Positions 14,455 through 22,656 of a DNA stretch of 64,000 bases are shown here, one piece after another. The notes under the pieces are model-generated. The model worked only from the letters and a program-made list of their open reading frames with translations. It did not search any database and was not told where the DNA came from. The stretch spans positions 124,001-188,000 of the forward strand of contig CAWAQJ010000012.1 in the NCBI GenBank assembly GCA_963784175.1, written 5' to 3'. Origin of the DNA: JAIBJN01 sp963784175 (GTDB taxonomy: Bacteria > Actinomycetota > Thermoleophilia > Gaiellales > Gaiellaceae). Position numbers and translations under genes: made by a program. Each line of letters opens with the position of its first letter. Position 1 is the stretch's first letter.

Positions 14455-15348
14455 GTGGACGTCGTCACCGGCGCCTTCTCCTTCACGGGGAGGTACATCG
14501 CGGCGCGCTTGCTCGAGGCGGGCCGGGAGGTGCGGACGGTGACGCGCCGGCAGAAGTCGGAGAGCCCGTTCGGCGACCGTGTGCGCTCGTTCCCGCCCGA
14601 CCCTGACGGCATCGCGGCCGCCCTGGACGGGGCCGAGACCCTCTACAACACCTACTGGATCCGGTTCCCGAACGCCTCGACGACCTTCGACGACGCCGTC
14701 AGGAACTCGGTCGCGCTCTTCGACGCCGCCCGCGCCGCGGGGGTGCAGCGTGTCGTCCAGCTGAGCGTGACCAACGCCACGGCGGGCTCGCCCTACGCCT
14801 ACTTCCGCGGGAAGGCGGCCGTCGATGAGGCGCTGGCCGCATCGGGCCTCTCGCACGCAATCGTCAGGCCGACGCTCGTGTTCGGAGACGGCGAGGTGCT
14901 CCTCAACAACGTGGCGTGGCTCCTCCGGCGGCTCCCGGTCTTCGTCGTTCCCCGTGCCCCGTGCCGAATCCGGCCGATCGCCGCCGAGGACCTCGCGGAG
15001 CTGTGCGTCGAGGCCGGCCGGGACGACCAGAACGTCGCGTTCGACGCGGCGGGGCCGGACGAGCACGGCTTCGAGGAGCTCGTCCGCCTCGTGCGCTCGG
15101 CGGTTGGTTCCCGCGCCGTCGTGGCCCACGGAGGCACGCGACCCGTTCTCGCCCTCACGCGTGCGCTCGGCCTGGTCACGCGCGAGACGCTCCTCACCGC
15201 GGAGGAGCTGGGCGCGCTCGCCGACGACCTGCTCACGTCGGACGAGGCGCCGCGAGGCACGAGCCGCGTAGACGACTGGGTCGTGGCCAACGCTCAGGCT
15301 CTCGGCAGGCAGCTGGCCACGGGCGAGAGGCGGCCGTGGCCCAGGTGA
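14455..15348 (+). CDS. NmrA/SDR-type NAD(P)-binding protein
   Basis: An atypical short-chain dehydrogenase of the NmrA/NDUFA9-like group. The nucleotide loop VTGAFSFTGRYIAARLL is at residues 4-20, and a YFRGKAAVDEALAASGL segment corresponds to the YxxxK region. RPTLVFGDGEVLLNN follows. Such proteins often bind NAD(P)H without catalysis, or reduce quinones or modify lipids. GTG at 14455 lies 9 nt after the ASCH stop, so the gene is probably the last of the Nudix operon. It is convergent with the zinc-ribbon gene. Confidence 0.85.
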   Translation: MDVVTGAFSFTGRYIAARLLEAGREVRTVTRRQKSESPFGDRVRSFPPDPDGIAAALDGAETLYNTYWIRFPNASTTFDDAVRNSVALFDAARAAGVQRVVQLSVTNATAGSPYAYFRGKAAVDEALAASGLSHAIVRPTLVFGDGEVLLNNVAWLLRRLPVFVVPRAPCRIRPIAAEDLAELCVEAGRDDQNVAFDAAGPDEHGFEELVRLVRSAVGSRAVVAHGGTRPVLALTRALGLVTRETLLTAEELGALADDLLTSDEAPRGTSRVDDWVVANAQALGRQLATGERRPWPR

Positions 15349-15355
15349 CCAGGTG

Positions 15356-15643
15356 TTACTTCGGCGCGCGCGGCGGCTTGCGGATGCGGACGCCGAAGGC
15401 CTCGTCGGGGCGCAGCTCGCCGCCGCACTCCTCGCACGTGACGGCGAAGGCCGAGGCGATCTGCGCCGAGCAGGACGGGCACCGCACGCGCAGCTCGCCC
15501 TCGCACTCGGGGCAGGCCGACGGGAGCGCGCCCTCGTCCTCGGTGAAGTACCGCTGGACGTGGCCGCAGGCGAGGCAGAAGGCGACCCAGTCGCCGAGCG
15601 TCCTGCGACGCTCCTCCCGAATCCAGTCCGACGCACGGCCCAT
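15356..15643 (-). CDS. Small zinc-ribbon protein, 95 aa
   Basis: Contains four CxxC pairs: CLACG, CPECEG, CPSCSA and CEECGG, enough for two zinc ribbons. DWVAFCLACGHVQRYFTEDE precedes them. I know of no defined function; zinc ribbons of this style bind nucleic acid or protein partners. ATG at 15643 follows TAGGGT (15650-15655) by 6 nt, supporting both start and leaderless expression. It is divergent from the 2-oxoacid dehydrogenase operon. Confidence 0.8.
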   Translation of the reverse strand: MGRASDWIREERRRTLGDWVAFCLACGHVQRYFTEDEGALPSACPECEGELRVRCPSCSAQIASAFAVTCEECGGELRPDEAFGVRIRKPPRAPK

Positions 15644-15677
15644 GGCCTCACCCTAGACGCTAGAGTTCGACCCGCGA

Positions 15678-16724
15678 ATGGCGATCGCCAGGGAAGCAGA
15701 ACCGGTCGGCTCGCTGACAGAGGTCCGGGAGTTCGGCCTCGATCGCGAGGACCTTCTCGGCATCTACCGCCACCTCTTGACGACCCGCGGGATCGAGGAG
15801 CGGGGCCACATCCTCTACAAGCAGGGGAAGATCCCCGGCAGCTTCTACACCGGGCGCGGGAACGAGGCCGCCGCCGTGGGGATCGCAACGGCGATGGGAC
15901 CCGACGACGTCGGCACGCCGCTGCACCGGGACATGGGTGTCCACGTGGTGCGCGGGGTCGAGGCCTGGCGGATCTTCGCCCAGTTCATGGGCCGCATGGA
16001 CGGCCCGACGAAGGGCAAGGACGGCAACGTCCACATGGCCGACGACCGGCTCGGGCTCATCGCAATGGTCAGCCACCTGCCGGCGATGCTGCCGGTCGCG
16101 GTCGGCTGTGCGCTCGCCTTCCGCATCCGCGAGGAGAAGCGCGTCGCGCTCGGCTGGTTCGGCGAGGGCGCCTCCGCGCGCGGCGACACGCACGAGTCGA
16201 TGAACCTCGCCGGCGTGCGCCGCCTTCCGATGGTCTTCATCTGCGACAACAACCAGTGGGCCTACTCGACGCCGACGCACCTCGAGTACGCCTGCGAGCA
16301 CATCGCCGACCGCGCCAAGGCCTACGGGTTCGAAGGCGTCGTGGTCGACGGCACGGACGTGCTCGCGGTGCACCGTGAGGCCAAGCGCGCGATCGAGAAG
16401 GCGCGCGAGGGCGGCGGCCCGACGCTGATCGAGTGCCTGACGCTCCGCATGGAGGGACACGCCGTCCACGACGACGCGTTCTACGTCCCAAAGGAGATGT
16501 TCGAGGAGTGGGCGAAGCGGGATCCGCTCGAGCGCTTCCGCTCCTGGCTGCGCGCGAACGCCGAGTTCACGGACGAGCAGGAGGACGAGATCCGCGCCGA
16601 GGTCAAGAAGCTCCTGAACGACGCGATCAAGCGCGCCGAGGAAAGCGAGATCCCGGACGGGTCCACGCTGCTCGAAGGCGTCTTCGCGACGCCCGAGGAC
16701 CTCGACACTCCGCACCACAAGTAA
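15678..16724 (+). CDS. 2-oxoacid dehydrogenase E1 component, alpha subunit
   Basis: Thiamine-diphosphate-dependent decarboxylase subunit of a pyruvate, branched-chain 2-oxoacid or acetoin dehydrogenase complex. The ThDP-binding motif runs from GWFGEGASARGDTHESMNLA to FICDNNQWAYSTP (about residues 158-195). GFEGVVVDGTDVLAV and the HAVHDDAFYVP region follow. 348 aa. ATG at 15678 has TAGAGT 11 nt upstream. It overlaps the beta gene (TAATG), so synthesis of the two subunits is coupled. Motifs alone do not separate pyruvate from branched-chain substrates. Confidence 0.93.
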   Translation: MAIAREAEPVGSLTEVREFGLDREDLLGIYRHLLTTRGIEERGHILYKQGKIPGSFYTGRGNEAAAVGIATAMGPDDVGTPLHRDMGVHVVRGVEAWRIFAQFMGRMDGPTKGKDGNVHMADDRLGLIAMVSHLPAMLPVAVGCALAFRIREEKRVALGWFGEGASARGDTHESMNLAGVRRLPMVFICDNNQWAYSTPTHLEYACEHIADRAKAYGFEGVVVDGTDVLAVHREAKRAIEKAREGGGPTLIECLTLRMEGHAVHDDAFYVPKEMFEEWAKRDPLERFRSWLRANAEFTDEQEDEIRAEVKKLLNDAIKRAEESEIPDGSTLLEGVFATPEDLDTPHHK

Positions 16725-17701
16725 TGGCGGAAAAGACGTACCTGCAGGCGATCTCGGACGGGCTCCGCGGGGAGATGCGGCGGGACAAGCGCGTCTTCGT
16801 GATCGGGGAGGACGTCGGCGTCTACGGCGGCGCCTTCAAGGTCACCCAGGGCTTCCAGGAGGAGTTCGGCCCCTGGCGCGTGATCGACGCGCCGCTGGCC
16901 GAGACCGCCATCGTCGGAGGCTGCACCGGCGCGGCGATCATGGGCATGCGCCCGGTCGCCGAGATGCAGTTCGCCGACTTCGTCTCGTGCGCGTGGGACC
17001 ACCTCGTCACGGTGGCCGCCAAGCAGCGGTACCGCGCGGGGACACCGGTGCCGATCGTCGTGCGCTGCCCGTCGGGCGGCGGCTTCTCGGGCGGACCGTT
17101 CCACTCGCAGAATCCCGAGTCGAGCTTCGCGCACATCCCGGGCCTGAAGGTCGTGTGCCCGGCGACGCCCGAGGACGCCAAGGGGCTGCTCGTCACCGCC
17201 ATCGAGGATCCGAACCCGGTCCTCTACTTCGAGCACAAGCACCTCTACCGGCGCATCAAGGCGGACGTGCCCGACGAGCGCTACACGACCCCGTTCGGGG
17301 AAGCGCGCGTCCACCGCGAGGGCGACGACATCACGCTCGTCACCTGGGGCGCCATGGTCTACACGGCCGCCGAGGCGGCGGACAAGGTCGCCGAGGAGGA
17401 CGGGACGTCGGTCGAGATCCTCGACCTGCGAACGATCATCCCGTGGGACCGCAAGGCCGTGCTCGAGTCCGTCGAGAAGACGTCCAAGGTGATCGTGCTC
17501 CACGAGGACACGCACACGGGCGGCTTCGGCGGCGAGATCGCAGCGACGATCGCCGAGGAGTCGTTCGAGCACCTCGACGCGCCGGTCAAGCGCATCACGG
17601 CGCCGGACACGCCGGTTCCGTTCGCGCCGACGCTCGAGAAGGCATTCATCCCGCAGGTCGACGACGTGGTCGCGGGCATCAAGGAGCTCGCCGCGTACTG
17701 A
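16724..17701 (+). CDS. 2-oxoacid dehydrogenase E1 component, beta subunit
   Basis: Partner of the alpha subunit; together they form the alpha2beta2 E1. Recognisable blocks are VFVIGEDVGVYGGAFKVT, the conserved APLAETAIVGGCTGAA, EMQFADFVSCAWDHLV and GGGFSGGPFHSQNPESSFAH, and the C-terminal transketolase domain with VILDLRTIIPWD-like sequence (VEILDLRTIIPWDRKAVL). 325 aa, full length. It overlaps both neighbours by one base (TAATG and TGATG), a tightly coupled operon. Confidence 0.95.
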   Translation: MAEKTYLQAISDGLRGEMRRDKRVFVIGEDVGVYGGAFKVTQGFQEEFGPWRVIDAPLAETAIVGGCTGAAIMGMRPVAEMQFADFVSCAWDHLVTVAAKQRYRAGTPVPIVVRCPSGGGFSGGPFHSQNPESSFAHIPGLKVVCPATPEDAKGLLVTAIEDPNPVLYFEHKHLYRRIKADVPDERYTTPFGEARVHREGDDITLVTWGAMVYTAAEAADKVAEEDGTSVEILDLRTIIPWDRKAVLESVEKTSKVIVLHEDTHTGGFGGEIAATIAEESFEHLDAPVKRITAPDTPVPFAPTLEKAFIPQVDDVVAGIKELAAY

Positions 17702-19161
17702 TGGCGACCGGGACGCTCGTCGACGTCGTCATGCCCCAGATGGGCGTCTCGGTGTCGGAGGGGACGATCACGAAGTGGTCGAAGTCGGAGGGCGAGGCCA
17801 TCGAGGCCGACGAGACGCTCCTCGAGATCTCGACCGACAAGGTCGACACCGAGGTGCCGAGCCCGGCGTCCGGCGTCCTCCAGCAGATCCTGGTGCAAGA
17901 GGGTGAGACCGTGGCTGTCGGGACGAAGCTCGCCGTGATCGCGCCCGAAGGCGCCGAGGGCGCGGCGGCCGAAGAGCCGCCTGCCGCCGAGGCGCAGGAG
18001 GCCGAAGCACCCGCCGCAGAGGCGCCGCCCGAGCCCGCCACGCAGGAGGCGGCCGCCGCGAGCGCCGCAGCCTCGGGCGCGGAGGGCGAGACGCCGTCGG
18101 CCGAAGAGGTCGCGGCCCCGCCCGAGCCGCCCGCCGCGCAGCCCACGCCCGCGCCGCTCCCGGTCGAGCCCGAGGACGGGCAGGCCGACGGCGCGCGCTT
18201 CGTCTCGCCGGTCGTGGCCCGGATCGCCTCCGAGCACAACGTGGACGTCTCCCAGATCTCCGGCACGGGCCGGGGCGGACGCGTCACGAAGAAGGACATC
18301 CTGGGCTTCATCGAGTCCGGCGACGCCGCTGCACCGGCCGAGGCGCCGGCAGCACCGGCTGCCCCCGCTGCGCCGGCCGCCCCCGCACAGCCCGAGGCGG
18401 CTGCTCCCGCGGCAGCGCCGGCCCCGGCACCCGCTCCCGAGCCCCAGGAGGGCGAGACCGTCGAGGCCATGTCCCCGATGCGCCGCGGGATCGCAGAGCA
18501 CATGCGGCGCTCGCTCGACACGGCCGCCCACGTCACGAGCTCGATCGAGATCGACATGTCGAAGGTGGTCTCGATCCGCGGGAAGCTCAAGAAGGAGTAC
18601 CAGGCCGCCTACGGCGTCAACCCGACGTACCTCGCCTTCGTCGCGCGGGCCGCCGTGGAGACGCTGAAGGACTACCCGTGGCTGAACGGCGAGCTGCGCG
18701 GCGAGTCGATCGTGACCCGCCCGTGGGTGAACGTCGGCTTCGCGGTCGAGCTCACCGACGGCAAGGGCCTGATCGTCCCGGTCGTCAAGCAGGCCGAGAC
18801 GCTCAACCTGCTCGGGATGGCCAAGGCGATCGCCGATATCGCGGGCCGCGCGCGCGACAAGAAGCTCCTCCCGGACGACGTGCAGGGCGGCACCTTCACG
18901 ATCACCAACCCCGGCGGCTACGGCACCTTCCACGGCACGCCGGTGATCAGCCAGCCGCAGGCCGCGATCCTCGGCACCTACGCCGTGGTCAAACGCCCGT
19001 GGGTGATCCAGGACGACATGGGCGAGGACGTGATCGCGATCCGGCCGATCATGAACATCACCCTCACGTACGACCACCGCCTGGTCGACGGCGCGCTCGC
19101 CGGCCGCTTCCTGCGCGACCTGCGCGAGCGCCTGCAGACCTGGGACGAGTCGGCCTACTAG
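17701..19161 (+). CDS. 2-oxoacid dehydrogenase E2 (dihydrolipoamide acyltransferase)
   Basis: The core of the complex, carrying acyl groups on a lipoyl arm. One lipoyl domain has the modified Lys47 in EISTDKVDTEVPSP. A long Ala/Pro/Glu linker leads to the E1/E3-binding domain (RFVSPVVARIASEHNVDVSQ, about residues 169-206), then a second AAPAAPAAP-type linker and the catalytic domain with NPGGYGTFHG and the active site YDHRLVDGA (His459, Asp463). 486 aa. No E3 gene follows; the nearest E3-like gene is at 40391. lipB and lipA come next. Confidence 0.95.
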   Translation: MATGTLVDVVMPQMGVSVSEGTITKWSKSEGEAIEADETLLEISTDKVDTEVPSPASGVLQQILVQEGETVAVGTKLAVIAPEGAEGAAAEEPPAAEAQEAEAPAAEAPPEPATQEAAAASAAASGAEGETPSAEEVAAPPEPPAAQPTPAPLPVEPEDGQADGARFVSPVVARIASEHNVDVSQISGTGRGGRVTKKDILGFIESGDAAAPAEAPAAPAAPAAPAAPAQPEAAAPAAAPAPAPAPEPQEGETVEAMSPMRRGIAEHMRRSLDTAAHVTSSIEIDMSKVVSIRGKLKKEYQAAYGVNPTYLAFVARAAVETLKDYPWLNGELRGESIVTRPWVNVGFAVELTDGKGLIVPVVKQAETLNLLGMAKAIADIAGRARDKKLLPDDVQGGTFTITNPGGYGTFHGTPVISQPQAAILGTYAVVKRPWVIQDDMGEDVIAIRPIMNITLTYDHRLVDGALAGRFLRDLRERLQTWDESAY

Positions 19162-19182
19162 GCCGACCACGTCATTTTCCGG

Positions 19183-19206
19183 CAGGTCCCGGTGCCAGGC
19201 ACTTGG
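19183..19206 (+). repeat. Direct repeat copy 1 (palindrome GTGCCAGGCAC)
   Basis: A 24-nt unit matching 19286-19309 at 22 positions, with a 16-nt identical core GGTGCCAGGCACTTGG that contains the odd palindrome GTGCC-A-GGCAC. It lies in the 191-nt gap between the E2 gene and lipB. The gap otherwise holds no open frame I would support. Confidence 0.75.
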
Positions 19207-19285
19207 ACGTGGCACTGGGGACGTATGGCGAGACGACAAGCTCGCGCCTACGCAGGAGCCGGCACCCGGCCGTGCCTCCGCCGGC

Positions 19286-19309
19286 CAGGCCCTGGTGCCA
19301 GGCACTTGG
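19286..19309 (+). repeat. Direct repeat copy 2 (palindrome GTGCCAGGCAC)
   Basis: Second copy, 103 nt downstream of the first, ending 31 nt before the lipB -10 box. The form suggests a dispersed extragenic palindromic element rather than an operator tied to lipB. Confidence 0.75.
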
Positions 19310-19340
19310 CCCTGGCCTTCAGGGACAGGCTCCCGGCGAC

Positions 19341-19346
19341 TAGGCT
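19341..19346 (+). promoter_or_regulatory. -10 box TAGGCT of lipB
   Basis: Six nt separate this box from the GTG at 19353, so lipB probably has its own leaderless transcript although it lies downstream of the E1-E2 genes. Confidence 0.5.
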
Positions 19347-19352
19347 TTGGGC

Positions 19353-20129
19353 GTGACGCGCGGCGCGTATCTGCTCAACCTCGGGCCGACGGGCTACACG
19401 GAGGCGTGGGAGCTCCAGCGCGCCCTTGCCGCCGGGGTCTCGCAGAACGCGATCCCGGACACGGTCATCCTGCTCGAGCACCCGCCGGTGATCACGCTCG
19501 GGCGCCGGACGGACGAGACCGCCGAGCTGCACGTCCCCGAGGACGCCGGCGTCGAGGTCGTCGAGACCGACCGCGGGGGCAAGTCCACCTACCACGGGCC
19601 CGGGCAGCTCGTCTGCTACCCGATCCTCGACCTGAACCGCCACGGGCGCGACGTGAAGCGCTACGTCCGCGACCTGGAGGAGGCGCTCATCCGCACGCTC
19701 GGCTCGTACGAGCTCGACGCGACGCGGATCGAAGGCCTGACCGGCGTGTGGCTCGAGCGGCCGCCGCGCAAGATCGCGTCGATCGGCGTCCACGTCTCGC
19801 GCTGGGTGACGACGCACGGCTACGCGCTCAACGTCGACCTCGACCCGGCGCCGTTCACCGAGTGGATCACCGCCTGCGGGCTCGAGGACGCAGCCTTCAC
19901 GACCATGGCGCGTGAGCTCGGGCGCCCCCTGACGCTCGACGAGGTCCGGCCGGCTGCAACAGCGGCGCTCGGAGAGGTCTTCGAGCTCGAGTTCGAGGAG
20001 CTCCCGGCCGAGGATGGAACAGGTCTGTGGCCCCAGCCGGTGCACGACAAGATCTCGTCGAAGCCGACGCAAAACGCGTCACGATCGGGAGAGGCGATGG
20101 GCGTTGAGCAAGTCGCTGCCAGTAGCTGA
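19353..20129 (+). CDS. lipB: Octanoyltransferase LipB
   Basis: Moves octanoate from acyl carrier protein to lipoyl domains, the first step of endogenous lipoylation. The signature GGKSTYHGPGQLVCYPILDL, the catalytic Lys in PRKIASIGVHVSRWVTTHG and the acyl-binding Cys in WITACGLEDAAF are present. 258 aa, slightly long because of the tail PVHDKISSKPTQNASRS. GTG at 19353 rather than the upstream TTG is chosen for the -10 box. The 3' end overlaps lipA by 26 nt. The substrate is likely the lipoyl domain of the E2 encoded just upstream. Confidence 0.96.
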   Translation: MTRGAYLLNLGPTGYTEAWELQRALAAGVSQNAIPDTVILLEHPPVITLGRRTDETAELHVPEDAGVEVVETDRGGKSTYHGPGQLVCYPILDLNRHGRDVKRYVRDLEEALIRTLGSYELDATRIEGLTGVWLERPPRKIASIGVHVSRWVTTHGYALNVDLDPAPFTEWITACGLEDAAFTTMARELGRPLTLDEVRPAATAALGEVFELEFEELPAEDGTGLWPQPVHDKISSKPTQNASRSGEAMGVEQVAASS

Positions 20130-21024
20130 CCGTCCCCGCCGTCCCGAGTGGATGAAGGTGCGCGCGCCGAGCGCGGACGGCCGCTACTTCGAGCTGCGCG
20201 ACCTGCTGCACGGCCAGGGCCTGAACACGATCTGCGAGGAGGCGCGCTGCCCGAACATCGCCGAATGCTGGGGCCGCGGCACGGCCACCTTCCAGATCCT
20301 CGGCGACACCTGCACGCGCGCGTGCCGCTACTGCTACGTCCATTCGGGGAAGCCGGACTCGCCGCCCGACCCGCTCGAGCCGCTCCGCCTCGCGCACGCG
20401 GCCTCGCAGATGGGCCTGAAGCACGTCGTCGTCACCTCGGTCGACCGCGACGACGTCCCTGACCGTGGGGCCGGCCACTACGCGGCCACGATCCGCGCCC
20501 TCAAGAGCAAGCTGCCCGAGGCCTCGGTCGAGGTCCTGACACCGGACTTCCTCGGCGTCGAAGAGGAGGCGCTGGCCACCGTCCTCGCCGAGCGGCCCGA
20601 GGTCTTCAACCACAACATCGAGACCGTCCGCCGCCTCCATCGCCGGATGCGCGGCGCCAAGGCCGACTACGACAAGGCGCTCTGGCTCCTGCGCCGAGCG
20701 AAGGAGCTCGCCGACTACCCGGTGCTGACGAAGTCGGGGATCATCGTCGGGCTCGGCGAGACCAACGACGAGGTCGTCGAGACGATGCGAGACCTACGCG
20801 AGCACGACGTCGACGTCGTCACGATCGGCCAGTACCTCCAGCCCTCTTCCCGCCATGCGGCGATCGACCGCTGGGTGCACCCTGACGAGTTCCGCTGGTT
20901 CCGGGAGCAGGGCGAGGCGATGGGTTTCGGCTCGGTCTTCTCCGGCCCGCTCGTGCGCTCGTCGTATCGCGCCGATGAGCAGCGGCACGCGGCCGAGACG
21001 GGCCGCGGCGCGGTCGCGTACTAG
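20104..21024 (+). CDS. lipA: Lipoyl synthase LipA
   Basis: Radical-SAM enzyme inserting two sulfurs into octanoyl-lipoyl domains. The auxiliary-cluster cysteines are in CEEARCPNIAEC, the radical-SAM CxxxCxxC is CTRACRYC, and the C-terminal RSSYRADEQ supplies the Ser ligand. 306 aa. The TTG start at 20104 lies within lipB, with GGGAGAGG about 9 nt upstream; no ATG or GTG gives a complete N-terminus. The overlap implies translational coupling with lipB. Confidence 0.96.
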   Translation: MSKSLPVADRPRRPEWMKVRAPSADGRYFELRDLLHGQGLNTICEEARCPNIAECWGRGTATFQILGDTCTRACRYCYVHSGKPDSPPDPLEPLRLAHAASQMGLKHVVVTSVDRDDVPDRGAGHYAATIRALKSKLPEASVEVLTPDFLGVEEEALATVLAERPEVFNHNIETVRRLHRRMRGAKADYDKALWLLRRAKELADYPVLTKSGIIVGLGETNDEVVETMRDLREHDVDVVTIGQYLQPSSRHAAIDRWVHPDEFRWFREQGEAMGFGSVFSGPLVRSSYRADEQRHAAETGRGAVAY

Positions 21025-21049
21025 CGGTCGTCCGTCCGACGAAACGGAG

Positions 21050-21071
21050 GGAGCCGCCCGATGGCGGCTCC
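21050..21071. terminator. GC-rich hairpin after lipA
   Basis: A perfect 9-bp stem GGAGCCGCC/GGCGGCTCC with a 4-nt loop, 26 nt past the lipA stop. It lacks a T-run on the plus strand; on the minus strand it is followed by CTCCGTTTCGTC. It could end lipA mRNA or the 3' end of a possible minus-strand small RNA. Confidence 0.55.
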
Positions 21072-21181
21072 TCTCACGCGGCTCTCCCCCCAACTGTCGA
21101 CCGGGAGGTCGCGACGGGCAACTCGTGTCGCCCCGACGTGAGCTCTCCCCTCGCGGCGTCCCGGAGCGCGTGGGTCCGTAG
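21072..21181 (-). ncRNA. Candidate small RNA between lipA and fumC (weak)
   Basis: An AT-rich strip unlike its surroundings contains, on the minus strand, TTGACA (21205-21210), a 17-nt spacer and TTAACT (21182-21187). A transcript starting near 21175 would run about 120 nt to the hairpin at 21050-21071. The region has no convincing open frame and contains two similar GGGGAGAG-type segments. I do not recognise an RNA family, and the -10 is a poor match, so confidence is low. Confidence 0.25.
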
Positions 21182-21222
21182 AGTTAATGAGACTAAAGCG
21201 AGCCTGTCAAGTTAGTTTTCGC

Positions 21223-22551
21223 TCAGGCGTCGTGCGGACGGGCCATGGCGCGGTAGTCGAGCGCCTTGTCCAGCGTCTCCTCGTCGACCCCGGCATCGCG
21301 CGCGACCTCGCGCAGCGAGCGGCCGGTCGCGGCCGCTTCCTTGACGATCTCGGTCGCCTTGTCGTAGCCGATGTACGGGTTGAGCGCGGTCGCGGCCGAC
21401 AGCGTCAGCTCCGCGTAGCGCTCGAGCGTCTCCCGGTTCGGCTCGATCCCGTCGACGCACTTCTCGGCGAAGAGGCGCGCAGCGGCGGCGAGGAGCCCGA
21501 TCGAGCCGAGGAGGTTGCGGGCGATCATCGGAACGAAGACGTTGAGCTCGAAGTGCCCCTGGAGACCGCCGACGGTGATCGCGGCGTCGTTTCCGATCAC
21601 CTGCGCAGAGACCTGGGTGACGACCTCGGGGATGACCGGGTTCACCTTGCCCGGCATGATCGAGCTCCCCTTCTGGAGCTCGGGCAGCGCGATCTCGGCG
21701 AGTCCCGCGCGCGGTCCGGAGCCCATGAGCCGCAAGTCGTTCGCGATCTTCGTCAGGGAGACGGCCACCGTCTTGAGGGCGCCTGAGGCCTCGACGAGCG
21801 CGTCCCGGGCGGCCTGCGCCTCGAACGGATCCGCCGGCGGCAGGATGACGAGCCCGGTCTCGGCCGAGAGCTTCTCGCGCACGCGCGCCGCGAACTCCGG
21901 ATGCGTGTTCATGCCCGTGCCCGTGGCGGTCCCGCCGAGCGGGATCTGGCCTACGCGTTCGAGCGTCGCCTCGATCCGCGCAATGCTCTGGCGTACCTGA
22001 GCCGCGTAGCCGCCGAACTCCTGGCCGAGAGTGACCGGCACCGCGTCCATCAGGTGCGTGCGCCCGGACTTGACGAGGTCGGCGAACTCGTCGGCCTTCC
22101 GCTCGAGCGACTCTGCGAGCCCGGTGAGCGCGGGAAGGAGGTCGTTGACGAGCTGGTCGAGCGCGGCGAGGTGCACCGCCGACGGGAAGACGTCGTTCGA
22201 GGACTGGCCCATGTTGACGTGGTCGTTCGCATGGCAGTCCTCGCCCGCGAGCGCGGCGATCACCTCGTTCGCGTTCATGTTCGAGGACGTGCCCGAGCCG
22301 GTCTGAAAGACGTCGATGGGGAACTGGTCGTCGAACTCGCCCGCCGCGATCCGGTCGCCGGCGGCTGCGATCCGCTCCGCCCGCTCGGCGTCGAGGAGGC
22401 CGAGCTCGGCGTTCGCACGCGCGGCGGCCGCCTTGATCCGTCCGAGCCAGCGCGCGACGGAGGTCGGGATCGGCTCGCCGGAGACTGGAAAGTTCTCGAC
22501 GGCCTTGCGTGTTTCCATGCCCCAGAGCTCCCGCGGCGCGATCTCGCTCAC
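21223..22551 (-). CDS. fumC: Class II fumarate hydratase
   Basis: Interconverts fumarate and malate in the TCA cycle. Family motifs are GSGTSSNMNANEVIA, HANDHVNMGQSSNDVFPSAV and the flexible-loop signature GSSIMPGKVNPVIPE, with the catalytic Ser of the loop. 442 aa, full length, not an aspartase by its GKVNPVIPE and TGLVILPP context, though the two are close. GTG at 22551 follows TAGACT (22559-22564) by 7 nt. It is divergent from the secreted protease gene. Confidence 0.96.
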   Translation of the reverse strand: MSEIAPRELWGMETRKAVENFPVSGEPIPTSVARWLGRIKAAAARANAELGLLDAERAERIAAAGDRIAAGEFDDQFPIDVFQTGSGTSSNMNANEVIAALAGEDCHANDHVNMGQSSNDVFPSAVHLAALDQLVNDLLPALTGLAESLERKADEFADLVKSGRTHLMDAVPVTLGQEFGGYAAQVRQSIARIEATLERVGQIPLGGTATGTGMNTHPEFAARVREKLSAETGLVILPPADPFEAQAARDALVEASGALKTVAVSLTKIANDLRLMGSGPRAGLAEIALPELQKGSSIMPGKVNPVIPEVVTQVSAQVIGNDAAITVGGLQGHFELNVFVPMIARNLLGSIGLLAAAARLFAEKCVDGIEPNRETLERYAELTLSAATALNPYIGYDKATEIVKEAAATGRSLREVARDAGVDEETLDKALDYRAMARPHDA

Positions 22552-22558
22552 GTCCAGG

Positions 22559-22564
22559 AGTCTA
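22559..22564 (-). promoter_or_regulatory. -10 box TAGACT of fumC
   Basis: Read on the minus strand, TAGACT is followed by 7 nt and the GTG at 22551, implying a leaderless fumC mRNA. Confidence 0.55.
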
Positions 22565-22598
22565 GTGCGCGTCGCCGCGCGGCAGCCGGAAGAGAAAT

Positions 22599-22651
22599 TC
22601 CCCCTGCTCCGTCATGGGACTGCATGTCCATCACACAACGGAGCAGGGGGA
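22599..22651 (+). promoter_or_regulatory. 14-bp perfect hairpin sequestering the Shine-Dalgarno of the protease gene
   Basis: TCCCCCTGCTCCGT (22599-22612) is exactly complementary to ACGGAGCAGGGGGA (22638-22651), leaving a 25-nt loop that itself contains GGAC/GTCC. The 3' arm carries the purine-rich ribosome-binding sequence 5 nt before ATG 22657. An in-frame ATG at 22624 lies in the loop. The arrangement could hold translation off until the stem opens. Confidence 0.6.
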
Positions 22652-22656
22652 TACGC

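Noticed and set aside
17359..19305. Minus-strand open frame of about 650 codons opposite the E1-beta and E2 genes
   Set aside because: Arginine/glycine/leucine-rich, no recognisable domain; the plus strand encodes clear E1-beta and E2 proteins.
21072..21181. Known riboswitch or 6C-type RNA in the lipA-fumC gap
   Set aside because: G-rich and C-rich runs look suggestive, but I could not match conserved cores or paired elements of a named family.
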